A stretch of 10,366 nt of DNA from Actinomycetes bacterium (GTDB lineage: Bacteria > Actinomycetota > Acidimicrobiia > Spongiisociales > UBA5794): assembly GCA_023336875.1 (NCBI GenBank), contig JAMBLH010000078.1, forward strand, positions 1 through 10,366. Direction: 5' to 3'. Positions within the stretch are counted from its first letter, which is position 1, and every line of letters starts with the position of its first letter. The translations under genes were made by a program, and so were the position numbers. Below the pieces are notes generated by a model. That model did not search any database. It was not told the DNA's origin and worked only from the letters and a program-made list of their open reading frames with translations. Positions 1 through 5,673 of this stretch are shown in pieces.

Positions 1-1062
1 GAGCCGGAGTACTCCGGCTCACCCGAATCGCTAGTGGAGTGGGATGACCTCGGATTCCAGGGCCGCACCTTCGCAGGATCAGGTACGACTGTTGAGAACA
101 TGGCAGCATTGAGTCCGGATACCCAAACCAGCCCCATGGTGCCGATACGCGTGTATGCAGGGCTGAAGTCGACAGATTCGAGCGAAGACCGCGCACAGCT
201 CGTTGTTGACGAGCTGAACCGCACCAACGCTGCCGATCGTGCAATCGTGGTTCTCGTGTCGACGACGGGCACCGGATGGGTCGATCCGATCGCGGCATCA
301 ACGATCGAGTACATGTACAACGGGGACACGGCCATTGCAGCAATGCAGTATTCGTTCCTGCCCAGTTGGATCTCGTTCATCCTTGACACGGCCACAGCCA
401 CCGAGGCAGGCGTCGCCATGAACGATGCAGTCATTTCATGGTGGGATGGCCTGCCACAGGACGACAGACCTCGTCTCGTCGCCTTTGGGGAGAGCCTCGG
501 GACGCTCGGATCAGAAGCTGCCTACGCACAGGACGGCCTTGCTGCTTCGCTGCAGTCCGTCCAGTCGAAAGTCGAAGGCGCGCTGTGGGTCGGCCCAACG
601 AATGCCAACGAGATCCACGGCCAGTACACAACCGAGAGAGATCCATCGCCCGTGTGGAAACCGGTGTACAACAATGGAACGATCGTGAGGACGTTCAACG
701 GCCCTGGCGAGTTTGACGCAGCCGCCGACTCATGGGCCGAGCCAAGGGTTCTCTACTATCACCATCCGTCAGACCCTGTCGGTTACTGGAACTGGGAGAC
801 GCTGTGGAAACCACAGGAGTGGACAGACAAACCGACCGGCTATGACGTGCCAGATTCGGTGCGTTGGATTCCGTTCACGACTTTCACCCAGGTGGTGGTG
901 GATCTCATCAACGGGTTCAGCGCGAGCGTTGGTCACGGCCACAACTACAACGATGTGTTCACTGACGGTTGGAGCGTCGTTGCCCCGCCAGAAGGCTGGA
1001 CGGATACAGATGCGGCTCGAGTAGAGGGACATGTTTCCTCTCTCGACCTTCCAGGCTTGTAG
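1..1062 (+). CDS. Alpha/beta-hydrolase catalytic domain protein (PF10081-like), 5' end outside window
   Basis: The reading frame is open from the first base and ends at TAG 1060-1062, so 353 residues are visible and the true start lies upstream. It matches my memory of the Abhydrolase_9 family (PF10081), found mainly in Actinobacteria. In that family an N-terminal multi-pass membrane region precedes a soluble hydrolase domain, so the missing 5' part probably encodes the membrane segment. Family-like stretches, numbered from base 1, include GTGWVDP, GDTAIAAMQYS, the nucleophile elbow GESLG with Ser165 (codon 493-495), HPSDP with Asp258, and GHGHNY with His312. Those three residues are the likely catalytic triad, although Asp258 is assigned by motif only. 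The substrate is unknown; a lipid or ester substrate at the membrane is a guess. An internal GTG at 34 is a poor start because coding similarity continues upstream of it. The P-type ATPase gene follows after 29 nt, so the two may be cotranscribed. Confidence 0.85.
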   Translation, partial: EPEYSGSPESLVEWDDLGFQGRTFAGSGTTVENMAALSPDTQTSPMVPIRVYAGLKSTDSSEDRAQLVVDELNRTNAADRAIVVLVSTTGTGWVDPIAASTIEYMYNGDTAIAAMQYSFLPSWISFILDTATATEAGVAMNDAVISWWDGLPQDDRPRLVAFGESLGTLGSEAAYAQDGLAASLQSVQSKVEGALWVGPTNANEIHGQYTTERDPSPVWKPVYNNGTIVRTFNGPGEFDAAADSWAEPRVLYYHHPSDPVGYWNWETLWKPQEWTDKPTGYDVPDSVRWIPFTTFTQVVVDLINGFSASVGHGHNYNDVFTDGWSVVAPPEGWTDTDAARVEGHVSSLDLPGL

Positions 1063-1091
1063 CCTCAATATCTGAGGATCGGGCACCAGCA

Positions 1092-3476
1092 ATGACGACC
1101 AGTGAGAGCATCTACAGCACGGATGTGCTTCATCCGCTGACCAAGGACGAAGTGGCAGCACGGGTCGCTGCCGGTCAGGTGAACATCGTCAAGGCGGTCG
1201 AATCACGGTCCGTCGCGAGCATCCTTAGGGAGAACATCCTCACGAGGTTCAACGCGATCATCTCCGTGATGCTCGTCGTCGTCCTCGTCTTCGGCCATCT
1301 CGCCGACGCCATGTTCGGACTGGTGATGATTGCAAATGCAGCCATCGGCATCATTCAGGAACTCAGGGCAAAGGTGGCGTTGGACAGATTGACAGTGGTT
1401 GCTGCCCCCAGGGCAACCGTTCGACGAGCCGACGGTGATCTCGAGATTCCAAGCAGCGAAATCGTACTCGACGATCTACTCCTGCTTGACCGCGGGACCC
1501 AGATTCCTGTTGACGGCGTAGTGGTGGAGACCACGGGACTTGAAGTTTCGGAGGCGCTTCTCACGGGGGAGGCTGAGCCCGTGTCGAAGTCGATCGACAC
1601 CCCGATCATGAGTGGCAGCTTCGTTGTCTCCGGAACAGGCATTGCCCATGTGCGGGCTGTCGGAGATGACGCCTATGCGAGTCAGCTTGCCGCGGAGGCG
1701 AAGCAGTTCACGATCTCAAAGGGCGAGCTACAGGTCTCGATCAATCGAATTCTCCAGATCGTGACCTGGCTTCTCATCCCCACATCCGCCCTTCTCCTTT
1801 GGAGCCAACTGCAGAGCGGCCAGTCGATCTCGGAGGCAATGGTCGCCGCGGTCGCGGGTGTCGTTGCGATGGTGCCCCAAGGTCTTGTACTCCTTGTGTC
1901 TGTCTCTCTGGCGGTTGCGGTCGTCCGCCTTGCCCAGCGCCAAGTGCTCGTCCAGGAGCTCCCCGCAGTCGAAATACTTGCTCGCGTCAACACCATCTGC
2001 GTCGACAAGACAGGGACGCTTACGTCTGGTGGCATCGCGTTCGACAGGACTGTCAATATCTCTGGATCTGACCTTGACGAGTCTTCCATCCTCGGTTCGA
2101 TCGCTGCCGCAGACGCGGACCCAAACGCAACGATGGAGGCGCTAAAAGCTGCGTACCCCACGGCCGAGCCTCTCACTGTGTCCTCCGCAGTGTTGTTCTC
2201 CTCGACGCGGAAAACCTCAGCAGTCTCGTTCACGGACGGTTCGGCGTGGTTGATCGGTGCCCCGGAGTTTGTCCTCTCACCCGAGCAGCAGGCGAGGCTC
2301 GGCGATCAGATCTCGTCATTCACAAGCCATGCGCAACGAGTCGTGGTCGTTGCCGAATCGACCTCAGACTCAGTTGCAGCTGGTTCGCCAACCCTTGGAA
2401 GACCTGCCTTTCTGTTGGTGTTCTCAGAGCAGATCCGCTCGGATGCGGCCGACACTGTCTCGTACTTTCACGAGCAAGGCGTCGAAGTGAAAGTGATCTC
2501 TGGTGATGCGCCCGATACGGTTGCAGCAGTTGCGCGAAGTGTGGGAATCTCTCCGATCGTCGCATTCGACGCATCCGAACTCCCTGAATTCGAGGACCCA
2601 GAGTTTCAGCGGATCGTTGCCGAAACGACTGTGTTCGGCCGCGTGACGCCCGAACAGAAACGCGACATCGTTTCAGCTCAGCAGGCGAAGGGCAGAGTAA
2701 TCGCCATGACGGGTGATGGTGTCAACGACGTTCTCGCGCTCAAACAGGCAGACATGGGCATCGCCATGGGTTCAGGCACCGGTGCAACACGAGCAGTTGC
2801 CCAGCTCATTCTTCTCAATGACGAGTTCGCCTCACTACCAGACGTCGTTGGTGAGGGTCGGCGCGTGGTCGCGAACATGGAGAGGGTCGCCTCGTTGTTT
2901 CTGTCAAAAACGGTGTATGCCACATTGCTCGCCCTCGCAATCGGGGTCGTGGGCCTGGCCTTCCCCTTCCTACCGCGGCACATGACACTCGTCGGCATGT
3001 TCACCATTGGGATCCCCGCGTTCGTGCTCTCCTTCGAGAGCCAGGAGAGTCCGATACGGCCGGGGTTCCTGCCAAGAGTGCTCGGATTCGCCATTCCTGC
3101 AGGTCTTGTCGCGGGCCTCACGACCTTCAGTCTCTACGGCGTGTCTCGCATGGACAGATTCGGGTTCACGATCGAGCAGTCACGAACCGGTGCAACGATC
3201 CTGATGGTGTTCCTCGGATTGATCATTCTCCACGACCTGGTCGCCCCACCGTCGCGCATGAACCGACTGCTCATTGCCAGCTTGCTCGGAGGATTCCTTG
3301 CTGTGCTTGCGATCCCCGCGTTCCGTGCACTATTCGATCTCACTCTCCCCGGGCTCGAGGCATGGGCCGTCATCATCGTCACCGCGATCGTGGCCAGCGT
3401 CATCCTGAAACTGGCCCTCGCCTTGAGCCGCAAGATCATGTTGAAGCGTCTCGGAGACATCGATTCCCTTCAGTAG
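1092..3476 (+). CDS. Cation-transporting P-type ATPase, CtpE-like
   Basis: This 794-residue protein uses ATP to move a cation across the cytoplasmic membrane. Helix pairs M1-M2 (about residues 52-90) and M3-M4 (about 218-275) flank the actuator domain, which carries T158-G-E-A161. The phosphorylated Asp is D305 in DKTGTLT, and the hinge motif TGDGVND is at 540-546. About six further membrane segments fill residues 590-785. Length and overall sequence resemble mycobacterial CtpE (about 797 aa), reported as a calcium uptake pump. TGEA instead of TGES also occurs in CtpE as I remember it. The M4 motif reads P262-Q-G-L rather than PEGL, which removes an acidic residue that coordinates the cation in calcium pumps, so the ion is uncertain. 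No N-terminal heavy-metal domain or CPC motif is present, so a copper or zinc pump is unlikely. I chose ATG 1092 because the frame upstream only overlaps the hydrolase gene and because CtpE starts in the same way just before M1. Confidence 0.9.
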   Translation: MTTSESIYSTDVLHPLTKDEVAARVAAGQVNIVKAVESRSVASILRENILTRFNAIISVMLVVVLVFGHLADAMFGLVMIANAAIGIIQELRAKVALDRLTVVAAPRATVRRADGDLEIPSSEIVLDDLLLLDRGTQIPVDGVVVETTGLEVSEALLTGEAEPVSKSIDTPIMSGSFVVSGTGIAHVRAVGDDAYASQLAAEAKQFTISKGELQVSINRILQIVTWLLIPTSALLLWSQLQSGQSISEAMVAAVAGVVAMVPQGLVLLVSVSLAVAVVRLAQRQVLVQELPAVEILARVNTICVDKTGTLTSGGIAFDRTVNISGSDLDESSILGSIAAADADPNATMEALKAAYPTAEPLTVSSAVLFSSTRKTSAVSFTDGSAWLIGAPEFVLSPEQQARLGDQISSFTSHAQRVVVVAESTSDSVAAGSPTLGRPAFLLVFSEQIRSDAADTVSYFHEQGVEVKVISGDAPDTVAAVARSVGISPIVAFDASELPEFEDPEFQRIVAETTVFGRVTPEQKRDIVSAQQAKGRVIAMTGDGVNDVLALKQADMGIAMGSGTGATRAVAQLILLNDEFASLPDVVGEGRRVVANMERVASLFLSKTVYATLLALAIGVVGLAFPFLPRHMTLVGMFTIGIPAFVLSFESQESPIRPGFLPRVLGFAIPAGLVAGLTTFSLYGVSRMDRFGFTIEQSRTGATILMVFLGLIILHDLVAPPSRMNRLLIASLLGGFLAVLAIPAFRALFDLTLPGLEAWAVIIVTAIVASVILKLALALSRKIMLKRLGDIDSLQ

Positions 3477-3502
3477 GGGACTCGTGGAAGCTTCAACAGT
3501 TC

Positions 3503-3543
3503 GTACACATCCTATGCGCCGTACGTGTATGATAGGTGTATGA
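3503..3543 (+). promoter_or_regulatory. Candidate vapBC promoter and operator
   Basis: TATGAT at 3528-3533 resembles a -10 hexamer. A transcript begun 6-7 nt downstream would start at or next to ATG 3540, giving a leaderless mRNA. GTGTATGA occurs twice, at 3525-3532 and 3536-3543, exactly 11 bp apart, and overlaps both the -10 and the start codon. An inverted partner TACAC lies at 3504-3508. CCTAT at 3511-3515 also pairs with ATAGG at 3532-3536. No good -35 is visible. Ribbon-helix-helix antitoxins commonly repress their own operon through such short repeats, so this is a plausible VapB or VapBC binding site. The function is inferred; the repeats are seen directly. Confidence 0.45.
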
Positions 3544-3737
3544 GCAGAACAAATATTCTGATCGATGATGAGCTACTTGACATCGTGATGCGACGCTATG
3601 GGCTACATACGAAGACAGAGGCGGTTGATGTCGCCCTCCGGAATCTCGCAGGGCGTCCGATGACGACGAGCGAGGCGCTCTCCATGCGTGGCGCCAAGCT
3701 GGTCTCGGAAATCGTTGACGATCAGGCACCACGTTGA
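3540..3737 (+). CDS. vapB: VapB-type ribbon-helix-helix antitoxin
   Basis: This 65-residue protein has the usual VapB layout. A short N-terminal beta strand (RTNILID, residues 3-9) and two helices (about 10-20 and 24-37, including the segment KTEAVDVALRNL) form the DNA-binding ribbon-helix-helix. A C-terminal tail (about 45-62, with EALSMRGAKL) would wrap the toxin and block its active site. ATG 3540 is preferred over GTG 3525 because the family starts with a short arm before RTNI and because of the -10-like site just upstream. The stop codon overlaps the start of the PIN-domain toxin gene, the classic antitoxin-first arrangement. Autoregulation of the operon is expected for the family, and the repeats at its promoter support it. 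Confidence 0.85.
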   Translation: MSRTNILIDDELLDIVMRRYGLHTKTEAVDVALRNLAGRPMTTSEALSMRGAKLVSEIVDDQAPR

Positions 3738-4141
3738 TTCTTGTCGACTCATCGGTGTGGATCGACTTCGATCGCGGCATCAGCTCAAAGCCAGCCGAAC
3801 GACTCTTCGAACTCATTCAGGCAGAGGCCAACATCGCAGGGACCGAACCGATTCTCATGGAGGTGCTGGCTGGTGCACGGGATCACCATGCGTGGACGGA
3901 GCTGAGACGGCTTCTCACGTCGTTCGATTGGATACCAGCCGATGCGACAGTCGACTTCGAGGCGGCGGCGCACCTGTACCGGGTGTGTCGAGCGGCGGGT
4001 GTGACGCCACGAGGGCTCAATGACTGCATGATCGCCTCCATTGCTCTGCGAAGTGGCGCTGTGGTGTTGACGTCGGACCGCGACTTCGCCGCAATATCAA
4101 AGGTCGTACCGCTCGAAATCGATGAGGCTTCGACGCGCTAG
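3734..4141 (+). CDS. vapC: VapC-type PIN-domain ribonuclease toxin
   Basis: This 135-residue PIN-domain protein is the likely toxin partner of the gene before it. VapC toxins are magnesium-dependent endoribonucleases that cleave tRNA or rRNA when the antitoxin is lost. The acidic active-site residues are in their expected places: D5 in LVDSSVWID, E43 in the segment ILMEVLAG, D97 in LNDCMIA, and D115 and D117 in TSDRDF. None is missing, so the toxin looks intact. The start is a rare TTG at 3734 that shares bases with the vapB TGA stop, and I see no in-frame ATG or GTG that would fit better. There is no clear ribosome binding site, so translation probably depends on coupling to vapB, which would keep toxin output low. 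The RNA target cannot be read from the sequence. It converges with the aldo/keto reductase gene, with 14 nt between the stop codons. Confidence 0.88.
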   Translation: MILVDSSVWIDFDRGISSKPAERLFELIQAEANIAGTEPILMEVLAGARDHHAWTELRRLLTSFDWIPADATVDFEAAAHLYRVCRAAGVTPRGLNDCMIASIALRSGAVVLTSDRDFAAISKVVPLEIDEASTR

Positions 4142-4155
4142 GCGGACGGACTCAT

Positions 4156-5142
4156 TTACCAACGTTGATGGACGTAGGGCCTTGCATATGTATCGTAGAT
4201 CTCAGCTACTTGAGCCATCTCGTCGGTCGTCAACGGTCCCAGGTCACCAGCGGCAGCATTGTCAGATACCTGAGAAGCGTTCTTTCCTCCGGGAATGACC
4301 GTCGACACTGCCCCGTGCGACAGAATCCATTGGAGTGCGAACTGCGCAGGCGTAACTCCCTGAGGTATGAGTGGCCGAATCTGATCCATAGCCTCGAGTG
4401 CAACCTCGTACGGGACACCCGAGAAAGTCTCCCCCACATCGAAGGCCTCCCCGCTGCGATTGAAGGTACGGTGGTCATCATCCGCGAACTCGGTCGATGG
4501 AGTCATCTTCCCTGTGAGTACGCCGCTGGCAAGTGGCACACGAACAATGACACCAACACTGCGTGCGACCGCCTCACGAAAGAACAGCTCTGATGGCCGG
4601 TGCCGCAACATGTTGAAGATGATCTGGATGGTGTCCACGCCTGGATACTCGATGGCCTTCAATGCCTCTTCAACCTTCTCGACACTCACCCCGTAGTACC
4701 TCACCTTCCCGCGTGCGACCATGTCGTCGAGCGCCTCGAACAACTCGGGCCGGTAATAGACGTCCGGTGGAGGGCAGTGGAGCTGCAGGAGGTCGAGCGT
4801 CTCCATCTCAAGATTCTCGCGACTGCGGTCGATGAACACTTCTATCGCCTCGGGCGTGTAGAGGTCCGAGGTGTGCGGGTCGAGGCGTCGACCCGCCTTC
4901 GTCGCGACGACAATCGACGTCTCTGGTCTGTCCCTGCGGAGCTGTGCAATGAATCGTTCGCTCCGTCCGTCGCCGTATACATCGGCCGTATCGAAGAAGG
5001 TGATCCCACTGTCGACCGCTTTGTTGAGGGCGGCCATTGCGTCGGATTCACTCACCTCACCCCAGGTTCCTCCGATGGCCCATGCTCCGAACCCTACGGA
5101 AGAGACCTCGTATCCGGTACGTCCCAAAGTGCGGTAGTCCAT
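4156..5142 (-). CDS. Aldo/keto reductase
   Basis: This 328-residue cytoplasmic NAD(P)H-dependent oxidoreductase has the TIM-barrel aldo/keto reductase fold. The N-terminal hallmark is present (YRTLGRTGYEVSSVGFGAW, residues 3-21). The catalytic tetrad is D51 and Y56 in FFDTADVYG, K82 in VATKAG and H122 in LLQLHCP. A late segment with TVIPGGKN (281-288) fits the cofactor-phosphate loop, so NADPH is likely. The family reduces aldehydes and ketones; the actual substrate cannot be told. The frame stays open 93 codons further upstream, but that part has low-complexity shadow-like sequence. ATG 5142-5140 follows a strong AAGGAGAGG ribosome binding site (5159-5151) by 8 nt, so I chose it. It diverges from the PPOX-fold gene and converges with vapC. 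Confidence 0.92.
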   Translation of the reverse strand: MDYRTLGRTGYEVSSVGFGAWAIGGTWGEVSESDAMAALNKAVDSGITFFDTADVYGDGRSERFIAQLRRDRPETSIVVATKAGRRLDPHTSDLYTPEAIEVFIDRSRENLEMETLDLLQLHCPPPDVYYRPELFEALDDMVARGKVRYYGVSVEKVEEALKAIEYPGVDTIQIIFNMLRHRPSELFFREAVARSVGVIVRVPLASGVLTGKMTPSTEFADDDHRTFNRSGEAFDVGETFSGVPYEVALEAMDQIRPLIPQGVTPAQFALQWILSHGAVSTVIPGGKNASQVSDNAAAGDLGPLTTDEMAQVAEIYDTYARPYVHQRW

Positions 5143-5150
5143 GTGTGTTT

Positions 5151-5199
5151 CCTCTCCTTGTGCAGGTCCGCCTATGGTACCGACGGGTGTAATCGTCAA
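5151..5199 (-). promoter_or_regulatory. Candidate promoter and ribosome binding site of the aldo/keto reductase gene
   Basis: On the minus strand TTGACG (5199-5194) is followed after 17 nt by CATAGG (5176-5171), a good -35 with a weak -10. Transcription would begin near 5164. This leaves a short leader carrying AAGGAGAGG (5159-5151), 8 nt before the ATG. Spacing of all three elements is consistent, but the -10 matches the consensus at only three of six positions. Confidence 0.4.
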
Positions 5200-5247
5200 C
5201 TGCGAAGACAGCCAAGTCACAGGTTCCAGCGGGCTGGGGTGAAGATC

Positions 5248-5673
5248 ATGCGAGACATGACCTACGGAGAGGCAACGGAGTTCCTTTCGGCAGGTACGAG
5301 AACCGGGAAGCTCGCGACGGTGCGTGCGAGTGGCGCTCCTCATGTCACACCGATCTGGTTCGTGGTCGACGGCGATGACCTTGTGTTCAACACGTGGCAC
5401 ACGAGCGCAAAGGCCAGGCACCTCGCTCGCGACCCCAGAGCGTCCCTGGTCGTCGACCTCGAGGAGGCGCCCTACGCGTATGTGCTTGTTGAGGGTCCCG
5501 TGACCATCTCACGCGACCTCGACGAGATCGTCCACTTCGCGACGCGTATCGGCGCCCGATACATGGGAACGGACCGCGCCGAGGAGTTCGGTGCCCGCAA
5601 CGGCGTCGAGGGTGAGCTACTGATTCGTCTCCACATGGAACGTCTCATTGCTCACGACGACATCAGCGATTAA
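5248..5673 (+). CDS. PPOX-class (probably F420-dependent) oxidoreductase
   Basis: This 141-residue protein has the split-barrel fold of pyridoxamine-phosphate-oxidase-like flavin and F420 binding proteins. Recognisable stretches are GKLATVRASGAPHVTPIWFV (20-39), DGDDLVFNTWHTSAKARHLA (41-60) and RDPRASLVVDLEE (61-73). In this subfamily these form the cofactor pocket, and the Thr/Lys-rich loop contacts the phosphate. The resemblance is to small actinobacterial enzymes annotated as PPOX class F420-dependent. Cofactor choice between F420, FMN or heme cannot be decided by eye. ATG 5248 is preceded by GGGGTG at 6 nt, a fair ribosome binding site; ATG 5257 is an alternative. The frame is open far upstream, but only as antisense of the aldo/keto reductase. 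Its last 11 nt overlap the end of ligD on the other strand. Confidence 0.82.
   Translation: MRDMTYGEATEFLSAGTRTGKLATVRASGAPHVTPIWFVVDGDDLVFNTWHTSAKARHLARDPRASLVVDLEEAPYAYVLVEGPVTISRDLDEIVHFATRIGARYMGTDRAEEFGARNGVEGELLIRLHMERLIAHDDISD

Noticed and set aside
969..1091. 41-codon N-terminal extension of the ATPase
   Set aside because: It overlaps the hydrolase gene in another frame and has no similarity to CtpE-type N-termini.
1682..2233. 183-codon open frame on the minus strand within the ATPase gene
   Set aside because: It is Ser/Thr/Arg-rich shadow sequence opposite a well-conserved P-type ATPase region.
3487..3494. GAAGCTTC palindrome after the ATPase gene, considered as a terminator
   Set aside because: It has no loop and no following T-run, and an 8-bp palindrome is expected by chance.
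4600..5247. Long upstream extension of the PPOX frame (start at 4600)
   Set aside because: It is antisense to the aldo/keto reductase, has no family features, and the PPOX fold begins only at 5248.
5143..5421. 93-codon N-terminal extension of the aldo/keto reductase
   Set aside because: The strong ribosome binding site at 5151-5159 and the canonical AKR start support ATG 5142; the extension overlaps the PPOX gene and lacks family similarity.
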